DNA from: Methylomonas aurea
GTDB taxonomy: Bacteria; Pseudomonadota; Gammaproteobacteria; Methylococcales; Methylomonadaceae
NCBI RefSeq assembly: GCF_024505045.1
Contig: NZ_JANIBM010000001.1
Span: forward strand, 186,001-250,000
Reading direction: 5' to 3'
DNA: 64,000 nucleotides
Below, one piece after another: positions 55,808 to 64,000 of the stretch; within the stretch, counting starts at the first letter, position 1, and every line of letters starts with the position of its first letter. The position numbers and the translations under genes are program-made. Under the pieces are notes generated by a model. It saw only the letters and a program-made list of their open reading frames with translations, was not told the DNA's origin and ran no database searches.

Positions 55808-55868
55808 ACCCCGCATGCGGTAATCGGGGTATAAGCGGCGATCGACTGCTCGATTGCAGTCGATCGCC
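55808..55868. repeat. two hairpins after the pectinacetylesterase gene, one a perfect 13-bp stem
   Basis: GGCGATCGACTGC at 55837-55849 and its complement at 55856-55868 with a 6-nt loop; beside it ACCCCG/CGGGGT at 55808-55813 and 55825-55830. They lie ~46 bp after the esterase stop and could end its transcript, though no T-run follows. Confidence 0.65.
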
Positions 55869-55914
55869 AATGCAGGTTGAGGCCGAATCGGCTAGAAAAT
55901 TGATCGGGCGGCCA

Positions 55915-57171
55915 TTAAGGGGTGCCGAAGCTTCTGGCCAAACAAGCCAATACACCTGCCTGAGTCAAATTCTGCTCGCCGCAATCCACACCGGGCGTGC
56001 AACTCAGATTTTGCCAATCGGCAGTATCGTTGGTGACTATCGCCTTGGCCCAATCCACGAAGCGAATGCCGTTCAGGGCCGATGTATAAAACTCGTCGAA
56101 CCGGAATATCGTATGGTTGCAACCCGGATCGATGTAAGCCCGGTAGTTTTTCGGCAAGGCAGCTTTTAAACCGCCGGCAATTGTGTTCATTCTAAAACTC
56201 CAGCTCCCGAAACCGGAGACTTGGTCGGCGGGGATGCCGTCGTTTTGCTCCATGATGTTCAAGAACAATTTTTGAACTACATCATAAGCCGTGGTGTATT
56301 GAGCAAATCGTTCCTTGGGATATTGCGCTGCCAGGGTTCTGTAGGCTCTCGGCAGGAAATCGGCGGCCGGAGCGGCCGGCAAGGTTTTGAATATCGGATG
56401 CAGGTTGGTATTGATGTTCCAACCCGAGCCGGGGCCGAATACGCCGAAAGCCAAAAAGCCGTCGGTAATCACTCCCATGCCGCCATCGCTCAGCAACGAA
56501 ACTTTGGCGTCCTTGCCCAACATTTTTTGGACCCAGGGATAGTTCAACGCGGCGCCGTAGGAGCCGGCACTGGAACCGGCGACCAAAATCTTATTGATGT
56601 CTACGCCGCCGGCGTTCAACGGACTGAATTTGTTTTTCCGCTCGCGTTTGAAGTAATCCACCACGTAAAGAAAGTTGTCGAAGCCGCGGTGTTTAATGGC
56701 TACGGTATCGGTCGGATCGGGATTAAACGGATTTTGGTAAACCGTATCCTTGGAACCTAGGAATACGTCGCCGGTGCAATAGGATACGAAAACCATGGTC
56801 CAATTTTTGTACGGATTATCCGGATCTTCGGCGTCCAGCAAACCGGCCATTTGATTCGGATCATTCGCAACATCGGCCGACGGCACATAGCTGGCCTGTT
56901 GGCCCGGCACGATTTTGCATGTCTGATAATTCCAGCAAGCGCCGCCGCCATTTAAGTACAGCAAAACTTTGTCGGCCTTACCCGGCTTTACGTAAAAGGA
57001 ATAGGGCTGGCCGAATGCGCAACTTGGCGCCACCAGTTTCTGCGTATCGCCGACTTTTACCGGATATTGGCCCGGAGTCACCTCGACTTTTTGCCAGACA
57101 TCGGCAGCCTGCGCGCCAGCGGCAAAGCCCAACGCAACGGCAAGTGCCGCATTTAATAGAAATGGCTTCAT
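55915..57171 (-). CDS. exported pectinacetylesterase/Notum-family hydrolase
   Basis: 418 aa. Signal peptide (residues 1-22, AQA), LLYLNGGGACWNYQTC (oxyanion Gly run), LVAGSSAGSYGAALNYPWV (nucleophile Ser in SSAG), an Asp segment near ALPKNYRAYIDPGCNHTIFRFDEF (with the catalytic His). Shares the fold of plant pectin acetylesterases and animal Notum; bacterial members are carboxylesterases of unknown substrate. Several Cys suggest disulfides. Single gene. Confidence 0.85.
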   Translation of the reverse strand: MKPFLLNAALAVALGFAAGAQAADVWQKVEVTPGQYPVKVGDTQKLVAPSCAFGQPYSFYVKPGKADKVLLYLNGGGACWNYQTCKIVPGQQASYVPSADVANDPNQMAGLLDAEDPDNPYKNWTMVFVSYCTGDVFLGSKDTVYQNPFNPDPTDTVAIKHRGFDNFLYVVDYFKRERKNKFSPLNAGGVDINKILVAGSSAGSYGAALNYPWVQKMLGKDAKVSLLSDGGMGVITDGFLAFGVFGPGSGWNINTNLHPIFKTLPAAPAADFLPRAYRTLAAQYPKERFAQYTTAYDVVQKLFLNIMEQNDGIPADQVSGFGSWSFRMNTIAGGLKAALPKNYRAYIDPGCNHTIFRFDEFYTSALNGIRFVDWAKAIVTNDTADWQNLSCTPGVDCGEQNLTQAGVLACLARSFGTP

Positions 57172-57553
57172 GGTTTCTTCCTTTGTCGTTATGGATTTGA
57201 ACGGAAATTCGCCTTTCAGCGGATTTGGCTGCAGGCTAAGTGTAGTTCGCTCTGCCGTAAATTAAGGATTGGGACCGAAACCAAGCGATTTTCGCTGCCG
57301 GCATCGCTCAGGTTTAATCGAAAGGCGCTGTGACTATTTCGCTCAGCCTGCCGCCGCAACGACGCTCGCCAATAAATGTGCAATATTGGTGCAAATCAGC
57401 CGCCGGAATTGGTTCAAGTAAACCTATTCGGCTGCAACAAAACCAGACAGGTCAACTGGAGGCCTTGATTTTTCAAAGCCTTGCCGACGAAATCAATTTT
57501 GGCGCATTTCTGGCTTAGTCGCAGTGGATTTGTCCCGATTACTTGGATGCCCA
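57172..57553. other. intergenic region between divergent genes, nothing recognised
   Basis: About 380 bp, probably holding both promoters. Short frames (for example 57330-57518) show no signature. Confidence 0.4.
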
Positions 57554-58258
57554 ATGGAAATATCGAAACGCCGTCACTGCGAATTAACCGTTCTGGCCGC
57601 ACTTGCCATGACCACGACTTTGCTATTTTGGCTTACCAATCTGGACCGTTGGGCGGCCGGCTTATTTTTCTATCCGGGCAATGCCGGCGGCGTCTGGCCC
57701 AAACAGGACTGGTGGCTGTGGCGAGTGCTTTACGATTACGCGTTTCCATTTACGGTCACGGCCGGCGCGTTTGCCCTGCTGGCTTACCTATTGAGCCATC
57801 TGCACGACGACTTCCGCAGTTTTCGTCGCCAGGCCATGTACATCTTGCTGGTCATCGCGATAGGTCCCGGACTGGTCGTCAATCTGATCGTCAAAGACCA
57901 TTGGGGTCGGCCGCGGCCGATACATACCAAGGAATTCGGCGGAGAGTACGATTACGTGCCGCCGGCAAAATTGGGCCATAGCCCGGATAAGTCGTTCGTG
58001 TGCGGGCATTGCTCGGTCGGATACGCATTTTTTGCCCTGTATTTTTTGGCGCAAAACTACAAAACGCTGTATTTGGTTCTCACGTTGGGCCTGGCGTGGA
58101 CCATGGGTTTTACCCGGATGACCGCCGGAGGCCATTACGCCTCCGACATTCTTTGGTCGGGGTATCTGGTATTTTTGGTGGCTTATGCTTTGTATTACGG
58201 TTGGTATCTGCGCGACGAACCGGTAACGGTACTCGAACAGAACACCGCCACCGGATAA
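57554..58258 (+). CDS. PAP2-family membrane phosphatase
   Basis: 234 aa with about five to six membrane helices. The PAP2 signature is split as KDHWGRPRP (residues ~117-125), CGHCSVGY (Cys replacing the usual Ser in the S-G-H motif) and RMTAGGHYASD. Likely dephosphorylates lipid or undecaprenyl phosphates, or lipid A (LpxE/LpxF-like) in the periplasm. ATG at 57554 is chosen; a GTG at 57524 would add ten residues. Confidence 0.88.
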   Translation: MEISKRRHCELTVLAALAMTTTLLFWLTNLDRWAAGLFFYPGNAGGVWPKQDWWLWRVLYDYAFPFTVTAGAFALLAYLLSHLHDDFRSFRRQAMYILLVIAIGPGLVVNLIVKDHWGRPRPIHTKEFGGEYDYVPPAKLGHSPDKSFVCGHCSVGYAFFALYFLAQNYKTLYLVLTLGLAWTMGFTRMTAGGHYASDILWSGYLVFLVAYALYYGWYLRDEPVTVLEQNTATG

Positions 58259-58307
58259 ACTATCTGGTCAAGCGGACATCGCATCCAGCGGTAATCGCAC
58301 CGCCGGC

Positions 58308-59687
58308 TCAACATTCGATCAGGTTAACCGCCAAACCGCCGCGCGAAGTTTCCTTATATTTGGTTTTCATATCGGCGCCGGTTTCGCGCATGGTCTTGAT
58401 AACCTTGTCCAGCGAAACGAAGTGTTTGCCGTCGCCGCGCAGCGCAATCCGCGCCGCGTTGATGGCTTTGACCGAACCCATCGCGTTGCGCTCGATACAA
58501 GGCACTTGCACCAAACCGCCGACCGGATCGCAAGTCAAACCCAGATTATGTTCCATGCCGATCTCGGCCGCATTTTCGACTTGCTCCGGAGTCCCGCCCA
58601 ATACCTCGGCCAAGGCGCCGGCCGCCATCGAACAGGCCACGCCGATTTCTCCCTGGCATCCCACTTCCGCGCCGGACAGCGAAGCGTTTTCTTTGTATAA
58701 AATCGCGATAGCCGCCGCAGTCAGTAAAAAGCGGATCACGCCGTCTTCGTTGGCACCGTCGCAATATTTCCAGTAGTAATGCAGTACGGCCGGAATAATG
58801 CCGGCCGCACCGTTGGTCGGCGCGGTTACTACGCGGCCGCCGGCGGCGTTTTCTTCGCTGACCGCCAGCGCAAACAAATTCACCCATTCCATCGTGCCGA
58901 CCGGCATGCTCGGAGTTTGCCGCGGAATTTCGCCGGTCAGTTGCCGATAGAGGTTGGCGGCGCGACGCCTGACTTTCATGCCGCCGGGTAGAATACCTTC
59001 TTCACGTAAGCCGCGTTCGACACAAGCTTGCATCACCTGCCAGATCTCCAGCAACCGCTCGCGGATCTGAGATTCGTTGAGCCAGGCTTTCTCGTTGCTC
59101 ATCATCAAATCGCTGATCGACTTGCGGTGAGTCGCGCACAGTTTCAGCAAGCCATCGCCGGTGTTGAACGGATAAGGCAAACAGGTGTCGTCGTTGCTCA
59201 GGCGGTCTATCGCCGCTTCCGGCCCGGTCACGACGAAGCCGCCGCCGACCGAATAATAATCGGCCTGCACCAATTCGGCGCCGGATGCATCGAACACGAT
59301 CAGCCGCATGCCGTTGGAATGGTAGGGCAACACTTTACGTTGAAACAGCAAGTCGGACTTTTCGTTGAACGCCACCGGATAGCAGCCCAGCAGCCGTACC
59401 GAACCGGTTTCTCGAATCTGCGCCAACCGCTGCGGTATCGAATCCGGATCGACCGCGTCCGGCGCTTCGCCTTCCAAACCCAACATCACCGCCTTGTCGG
59501 TACCGTGGCCTTTACCGGTAGCGCCCAGAGATCCGTAAAGTTCGACCTGAATCCGGCGGACTTCGGAGATTAGGCCTTGCTGTTCCAATTTCCGGGCAAA
59601 GGCCATTGCGGCCCGCATCGGCCCTACCGTATGCGAGCTGGAAGGGCCAATACCGATTTTAAATATATCGAAAACGCTAATTGCCAT
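58308..59687 (-). CDS. sdaA: L-serine ammonia-lyase (iron-sulfur, single chain)
   Basis: 459 aa. Beta domain with [25 protein letters not shown] at the start; catalytic alpha domain with [23 protein letters not shown] and [18 protein letters not shown], where the Cys residues bind the [4Fe-4S] cluster. Deaminates serine to pyruvate. Start at 59687 matches the family start. Separate transcription unit, pointing away from the origin. Confidence 0.95.
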   Translation of the reverse strand: MAISVFDIFKIGIGPSSSHTVGPMRAAMAFARKLEQQGLISEVRRIQVELYGSLGATGKGHGTDKAVMLGLEGEAPDAVDPDSIPQRLAQIRETGSVRLLGCYPVAFNEKSDLLFQRKVLPYHSNGMRLIVFDASGAELVQADYYSVGGGFVVTGPEAAIDRLSNDDTCLPYPFNTGDGLLKLCATHRKSISDLMMSNEKAWLNESQIRERLLEIWQVMQACVERGLREEGILPGGMKVRRRAANLYRQLTGEIPRQTPSMPVGTMEWVNLFALAVSEENAAGGRVVTAPTNGAAGIIPAVLHYYWKYCDGANEDGVIRFLLTAAAIAILYKENASLSGAEVGCQGEIGVACSMAAGALAEVLGGTPEQVENAAEIGMEHNLGLTCDPVGGLVQVPCIERNAMGSVKAINAARIALRGDGKHFVSLDKVIKTMRETGADMKTKYKETSRGGLAVNLIEC

Positions 59688-59848
59688 GGTTAACGCCTGG
59701 GTTGAATAGTGCGGAATTTTGGGAAAACTGCTGCTAAGACAATCCGACAGTAAAAAGCTTCCCCAACCGGCGTAAAACCAAGCAATCATCGTACCGCGCA
59801 AAGCGGACGAGAAATCGTAACGCCAAAGCCGGCAAGGTTTATCCTGGA

Positions 59849-60589
59849 TTAAAGTTTCGACTTGGCAAACAGTGCGGCACCGACGATGCCGGCCTGGTTT
59901 AAAAATGCGGCCGGTTTTACCGGCGTGTTTAACGCGAGTTGGTCCTGGAATTTGTCGAATTTTTTGCTGGCACCGCCGCCGAGGATGATCAAGTCGGGCC
60001 AGAACAATCTTTCCATCGTCGTTAAATAAGTATTGAAGCGCTTACCCCAGGTCTTCCAGCCCAAATCCTCGATCTTGCGCGCCGCATCGGATGCATAACG
60101 TTCGGCTTTGATGCCGTTCTCCAAAAAGATATGGCCCAACTCGGTATTGGGCAATAACTTACCGTCGGTGAACAACGCGGTCCCCAGACCGGTACCCACC
60201 GTAACCAGCAACACCACGCCGGATTGATCCAAGCCGTGGCCGAAACGCATTTCGGCAATGCCGGCTGCATCGGCGTCGTTGACGTTGAAACAGGCACAGG
60301 TTGTCGCTTCCGAAAACAATTTATCGATATCGGTTTGGATAAACGCCTTGGAAATGTTGGAGGCCGTCAAGGCGACGCCGTGTTGCACCGCGGCCGGAAA
60401 CCCGCAGCCTACCGGCCCGTTCCAGTGAAAATGCACCACCAATTGTGCCAACACCGCTGCTACCGCTTCCGGAGTTGCCGGTTGCGGTGTGTCGATGCGA
60501 TGCCGTTCCGACACCAATTCTCCGGATTCGGTATCGACTATCGCACCTTTGATCCCGGATCCGCCAATATCCACGCCAAGTACCAGCAT
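59849..60589 (-). CDS. ppgK: polyphosphate glucokinase-like ROK kinase
   Basis: 246 aa. ROK fold: [16 protein letters not shown] (phosphate-binding loop), [28 protein letters not shown] (catalytic Asp), [12 protein letters not shown], and the PpgK-type segment [27 protein letters not shown] followed by [12 protein letters not shown]. Phosphorylates glucose with polyphosphate or ATP. Immediately left of the oriC-like region, an uncommon neighbour for the origin. Confidence 0.88.
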   Translation of the reverse strand: MLVLGVDIGGSGIKGAIVDTESGELVSERHRIDTPQPATPEAVAAVLAQLVVHFHWNGPVGCGFPAAVQHGVALTASNISKAFIQTDIDKLFSEATTCACFNVNDADAAGIAEMRFGHGLDQSGVVLLVTVGTGLGTALFTDGKLLPNTELGHIFLENGIKAERYASDAARKIEDLGWKTWGKRFNTYLTTMERLFWPDLIILGGGASKKFDKFQDQLALNTPVKPAAFLNQAGIVGAALFAKSKL

Positions 60590-60731
60590 AAGTTCTCCTT
60601 GAAAAAATGAGCCGCTACCATTTTAGGCCAATCGGCCGGCTTACAACGGGTTTATCGGCTCGAGATCCAAATCCGGCTTATCGGACTTACAAACAGTGTT
60701 GATAAGCTTGTCGGCAAAATTCGTTATATCT

Positions 60732-60740
60732 TGTGGATAA
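60732..60740 (-). promoter_or_regulatory. DnaA box 1
   Basis: TGTGGATAA, exact complement of TTATCCACA. Confidence 0.8.
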
Positions 60741-60766
60741 CATCCGGATAAAACCCGCCTGAGGCG

Positions 60767-60775
60767 TTATCCACA
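60767..60775 (+). promoter_or_regulatory. DnaA box 2
   Basis: Perfect TTATCCACA, facing box 1 at 26 bp distance. Confidence 0.8.
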
Positions 60776-60855
60776 ATATTGCAACAGGCATCTATGCGAA
60801 GGATGTACAGAGTTATTGTTAATACATCGCTATGAAAATTATTATAAAAAACGAT

Positions 60856-60864
60856 TTATCCACA
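60856..60864 (+). promoter_or_regulatory. DnaA box 3
   Basis: Perfect TTATCCACA within the AT-rich tract. Confidence 0.8.
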
Positions 60865-61339
60865 AATGTTTGGCGCATAGTAGTAATAACAAAAATAAAA
60901 GATTTAATAAGCTATTTATGATTGGTTGCTAGGATCGGCGGGGCAAGCCGACCTCGAAGCGGCGGAAATTTGCAATCGCGCATCAAAGCCGGCAAGAACG
61001 CGCTACAAATCGAACCAGTCGTGGGCCAATCCAAGCAAACAACAAATTCTCTGGTGAGCCAGGCAATCGGCAAACCACTTTTCCGATGAGAGACCTGCCT
61101 GTTTCCTCCATAATAGGGAGAGAGAACTTGTTGAAAAGAATGTTGGATAATGTCGGCAAAAGATGTGGACAACTTGTAGCCTTGTTTGCCATTGCCGGTT
61201 TTCCACAAATCCTCAACAAGCACGGCGATGGTTAGCGTACAGAATCGATATGCAGAAAAGCTATTGATTTTTAAATGGAAATACTATTTTTCCACAGGTT
61301 TTGCTTCGATAGTAATAACAATAGAGAAAAGATATTGAT

Positions 61340-62443
61340 ATGAAATTTATTATTGGCAGAGATCAAATTCTCGCTCCATTGCAACAAATCGTCAGCGTTA
61401 TCGAGAAACGGCAAACCATGCCCATCCTTTCCAACGTGTTATTGCAAGCCAGCGACGACCAATTGGTAATGACCGGTACCGACACTGAAATCCAGATTGT
61501 CTCGAAGATAAATATCGAATCAATATTAAAGTCGGGGGAGATCACAGTCCCGGCGCGGAAGTTTCTGGATATTTGCCGCTTGCTGCCGCCTGCGGCCGAA
61601 GTCAGTTTCGAGTTGCAGGACGATAAGGTGAAATTGGTATCGGGGCGCAGCCGATTTTCGTTGAGTACCTTGCCGGCCGAACATTACCCGGAATTCAACG
61701 AATCCAACTACGAATACGATTTCGTATTGAATGCCGGCAAATTAAAGAAGGCGCTGGAAAAAACCGTGTTTTGCATGGCCAACCAGGATGTGCGTTACTA
61801 TCTAAACGGCTTGTTGCTGCATGTCAGCAATTCCAGGCTGAAATTGGTAGCTTCCGACGGCCACCGCTTGTCGATTTACGAGGACGATATCGGTCAAGCT
61901 ACCGGCTGCGAATCCCGCATTATTTTGCCGAGAAAAGCGGTTCAGGAATTGAGCCGCCTGTTGGACGACCCGGAAGCCGAGCTGAATATCCAGTTCTCCA
62001 ATAATCACATCAAACTCTATTACAAGGATGTGGTGTTCTCGTCCAAATTGATAGACGCCAAATTTCCGGATTTCAGCAAGGTATTCAACCAGAGTTTCAT
62101 GTCGCCGTTGCTTATACAAAAGCAATTGTTGCGAGAGGCTTTGACCCGGGTGGCGATTTTGTCCAATGAAAAGTACAAAGGCGTTACCTTCGATATCGCC
62201 GGCGACTCGCTGAAGCTGAGTACCCACAATCCGGAGCATGACGAAGCCGAGGAAGAATTGGTTATCGATTACCAGGGAGAGCCGTTGACGATTTCGTTCA
62301 ATTCGCAATACATGCTGGATGCGGTGACCAATCTGGATTCGGAAATGGCAGTCTTGACCATTGCCAGCAATGCCAGTAGTTGTTTTGTTGAAGAGCCCGA
62401 ACAAGCCCTGTTCAAATTCATCGTAATGCCGATGCGGATGTAA
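61340..62443 (+). CDS. dnaN: DNA polymerase III beta sliding clamp DnaN
   Basis: 367 aa, standard length. Three clamp domains, beginning KFIIGRDQILAPLQQIVSVIEKRQTMPILSNVLL and ending with ALFKFIVMPMRM, the clamp C terminus. Ring-shaped processivity factor that holds polymerase III on DNA. Fourteen bases before recF. dnaA, usually before it, is absent; oriC-like DNA is there instead. Confidence 0.97.
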   Translation: MKFIIGRDQILAPLQQIVSVIEKRQTMPILSNVLLQASDDQLVMTGTDTEIQIVSKINIESILKSGEITVPARKFLDICRLLPPAAEVSFELQDDKVKLVSGRSRFSLSTLPAEHYPEFNESNYEYDFVLNAGKLKKALEKTVFCMANQDVRYYLNGLLLHVSNSRLKLVASDGHRLSIYEDDIGQATGCESRIILPRKAVQELSRLLDDPEAELNIQFSNNHIKLYYKDVVFSSKLIDAKFPDFSKVFNQSFMSPLLIQKQLLREALTRVAILSNEKYKGVTFDIAGDSLKLSTHNPEHDEAEEELVIDYQGEPLTISFNSQYMLDAVTNLDSEMAVLTIASNASSCFVEEPEQALFKFIVMPMRM

Positions 62444-62456
62444 ACCGCTTCTCGGG

Positions 62457-63530
62457 ATGACTTTGTTAAAGTTGGATGTTCTGGCGGTGCGGAACATCCA
62501 GTCCGCTAGCATTTCGCCGTCGCCGTCCATCAACTTCATTACCGGGGCCAATGCCAGCGGTAAAAGTTCGTTGTTGGAGGCCATCTTCATCTTGGGTCGA
62601 GCCCGATCGTTTCGGACCACCCATATCAAGCAGGCCATCGCCTTCGATCAATCGCAATTGACCGTCGCGGCGCAAAACCGTCAGCAAAACGGATCGGTCA
62701 GCCAACTCGGTATCCAAATCGATAACAAACAATGCGAGATCCGCATCGACCAGGAAAACCGCCAGAAGGCAGATTTGGCTTACGCACTGCCGGTGCAGTT
62801 GATCCATCCGAAAAGCTACCGTTTACTCGATTCCGGGCCGCAAATCAGAAGAGAATTTCTGGATTGGGGGATTTTCAATCAAAACAAGAATTTTCTGTCT
62901 TGCTGGCGCAATTACAGTAAAGCCTTGCAGCAGCGCAATGCGTTACTGAAGAGTCGGCAAGTTCGGCAAATTTCGGCTTGGGATCGGGAACTGGCGGAAT
63001 ACGGCCAGATGATCAAGGATTTCCGCCTGACCTATTTGAATGCTTTGCAGCCAGTGTTTCTGGAAATGGCCGGGTATTTTTTAGGCAGCGACGACGTGGC
63101 ATTACGCGTCCTGTCCGGCTGGGACGACAAACTGAATTTGGAGCAGGCGTTAAAAGTCGATTTGGACAAGGACGTGCGCTATGGCTTTACCCATAGCGGT
63201 CCGCATCGAGCCGATTTCCAAACCTACTTGAACAAACGGTTAGCCAAGGACTACTTATCCCGCGGCCAGCAAAAGCTGTTGGTATTAGCTTTGCTGTTAG
63301 CGCAAGTCACGTTGTTGAATCAGGATAGCCCCAATACCTGCTGTATCCTGATCGACGACCTCACGGCGGAATTGGATGCAGATAACAGGGCAAAATTGCT
63401 AAAATACTTGGTCGGACTTGAATGCCAAATATTTATCAGTAGCACTGGAATAGCCGACTTCGGCGATTTGAGTAACATCGATAACTACAAATGGTTTCAC
63501 GTGGAACGCGGCAACATTACCGAGCATTGA
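62457..63530 (+). CDS. recF: DNA replication/repair ATPase RecF
   Basis: 357 aa. Walker A GANASGKSS at residues ~31-39, SRGQQKLLVLALLLAQ signature and ILIDDLTAELDADNRAKL (Walker B/D-loop) plus the N-terminal RNIQSASISPSPSINFITG. Loads RecA at single-strand gaps. The last codons (KWFHVERGN) overlap a parS-like site. Co-transcribed with dnaN; gyrB follows after 114 bp. Confidence 0.95.
   Translation: MTLLKLDVLAVRNIQSASISPSPSINFITGANASGKSSLLEAIFILGRARSFRTTHIKQAIAFDQSQLTVAAQNRQQNGSVSQLGIQIDNKQCEIRIDQENRQKADLAYALPVQLIHPKSYRLLDSGPQIRREFLDWGIFNQNKNFLSCWRNYSKALQQRNALLKSRQVRQISAWDRELAEYGQMIKDFRLTYLNALQPVFLEMAGYFLGSDDVALRVLSGWDDKLNLEQALKVDLDKDVRYGFTHSGPHRADFQTYLNKRLAKDYLSRGQQKLLVLALLLAQVTLLNQDSPNTCCILIDDLTAELDADNRAKLLKYLVGLECQIFISSTGIADFGDLSNIDNYKWFHVERGNITEH
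63493..63508. promoter_or_regulatory. parS-like site 1, inside the recF 3' end
   Basis: GGTTTCACGTGGAACG, matching the ParB site consensus TGTTNCACGTGNAACA at its core, with differences at the first and last bases. Lies within the recF codons for WFHVER. Confidence 0.7.
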
Positions 63531-63546
63531 TGTTTCACGTGGAACG
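63531..63546. promoter_or_regulatory. parS-like site 2, recF-gyrB intergenic
   Basis: TGTTTCACGTGGAACG starts right after the recF stop. One base (last) differs from the TGTTYCACGTGRAACA pattern; the core is a palindrome. Two such sites 38 bp apart beside oriC are very suggestive of the ParB loading zone. Confidence 0.8.
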
Positions 63547-63644
63547 AACAATAAAAACTATAATCCTCCATCACCAACGCATGATCTGTTGAATGCACTA
63601 GCAAACGACAAACCACCTTGCGGTACAACACACTGGATACCCTC

Positions 63645-64000
63645 ATGAGTGAACAATACGACAGTTCGAATATCACAGTACTGAAAGGTCTGGACGCGGT
63701 CAGAAAACGTCCGGGCATGTATATCGGTGATACCGATGACGGTTCGGGTTTACATCACATGGTATTCGAGGTCGTCGATAACTCGATAGACGAGGCATTG
63801 GCCGGATATTGTAAAGGGGTCGATGTCGTGATCCACGAAAACGGTTCGGTATCGGTGTCCGACGACGGCCGCGGTATCCCGGTCGACATACACAAGGAAG
63901 AGGGCCGCTCCGCTGCTGAAGTGATCATGACCGTACTACATGCCGGCGGAAAATTCGACGACAACGCCTACAAAGTCTCCGGCGGTTTGCACGGCGTCGG
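63645..64000 (+). CDS. gyrB: DNA gyrase subunit B GyrB, partial (5' end only)
   Basis: About 118 codons before the window ends. GHKL ATPase start: [35 protein letters not shown] (magnesium-binding Asn) and DDGRGIPVD, then the SGGLHGVG ATP lid. Introduces negative supercoils with GyrA. The rest lies past position 64000. Confidence 0.96.
   Translation, partial: MSEQYDSSNITVLKGLDAVRKRPGMYIGDTDDGSGLHHMVFEVVDNSIDEALAGYCKGVDVVIHENGSVSVSDDGRGIPVDIHKEEGRSAAEVIMTVLHAGGKFDDNAYKVSGGLHGV

Larger units (their letters stand above)
60640..61310. other. probable chromosomal origin (oriC)
   Basis: Contains three perfect DnaA boxes TTATCCACA (60732-60740 complement strand, 60767-60775, 60856-60864) and near-matches TGTGGACAA (61164-61172) and TTTTCCACA (61199-61207, 61288-61296). 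An AT-rich tract (about 60790-60915) could be the unwinding element. It lies directly before dnaN-recF-gyrB. A more GC-rich stretch (60925-61140) interrupts it. Shadow frames on the minus strand (60912-61223) have no support. Confidence 0.85.

Noticed and set aside
60912-61223. Three overlapping minus-strand frames inside the origin region
   Set aside because: No ribosome sites, no family signature, and they overlap DnaA box-like sites; treated as non-coding.

Overview
The window is about 64 kb of moderately GC-rich DNA from a gammaproteobacterial chromosome. Three conserved gene orders point to that class: rluD-pgeF divergent from bamD, rsmI divergent from lpoA-yraN-diaA, and dnaN-recF-gyrB at the right end. 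Codon and base style, a VPLPA-CTERM secreted protein, a short MetF-like gene beside a ModE-type regulator, a methionine-salvage operon and several conserved hypotheticals suggest a Methylomonas-like methanotroph of the Methylococcales. That is an inference, since no methane-oxidation gene lies in the window.

1-14.8 kb: membrane/SDR pair, AraC-type regulator, Uma2 nuclease-like protein, ZIP metal transporter coupled to pgeF and rluD, bamD, an unrecognised exported HExxH protein, a DUF2058 protein, rsmI, lpoA-yraN-diaA, a small membrane protein, darP and mtgA. 15-20 kb: an iron-uptake regulon (fecI-fecR, a terminator, then an STN-containing TonB receptor). 19.8-26.8 kb: accessory genes: a lone TssJ-like lipoprotein, a penicillin-acylase-family enzyme, a zinc-ribbon/amidoligase fusion, an unusual protein joining a cytoplasmic-looking domain to a putative barrel, and a glycosyltransferase-like protein. 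27-35.7 kb: ModE-like regulator, MetF-like protein, xthA with a coupled uracil-DNA glycosylase, leuA with a divergent Lrp regulator, trpE-trpG, an FAH-family enzyme and a His/Asp-rich lipoprotein. 35.7-43.6 kb: kup, tonB-exbB-exbD with a clear terminator, rimK, mtnB-mtnD-mtnC, RNase P RNA (rnpB), and a DUF2721 protein.

43.6-48.1 kb is the most rearranged part. It has lower GC, a 70-bp repeat bounded by 13-bp inverted repeats (two full copies and one solo end), a nested palindrome, eroded gene pieces, a VPLPA-CTERM protein, decayed toxin-antitoxin remnants, an RHH/SIMPL gene pair, and a diverged copy of the last ~45 codons of the neighbouring alpha-2-macroglobulin gene. 48-60.6 kb holds that alpha-2-macroglobulin gene, rmuC, a conserved hypothetical, a pectinacetylesterase-family protein, a PAP2 phosphatase, sdaA and a polyphosphate-glucokinase-like gene. 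60.6-64 kb looks like the replication origin: three perfect DnaA boxes, near-matches, an AT-rich tract, then dnaN-recF-gyrB, with two parS-like sites at the recF/gyrB junction. dnaA itself is not here. Most genes just left of the origin point away from it, as expected for leading-strand bias.

Starts were moved to internal codons where ribosome sites, overlaps or signal peptides argued for it. Family names are from recognition of motifs, without any database search.
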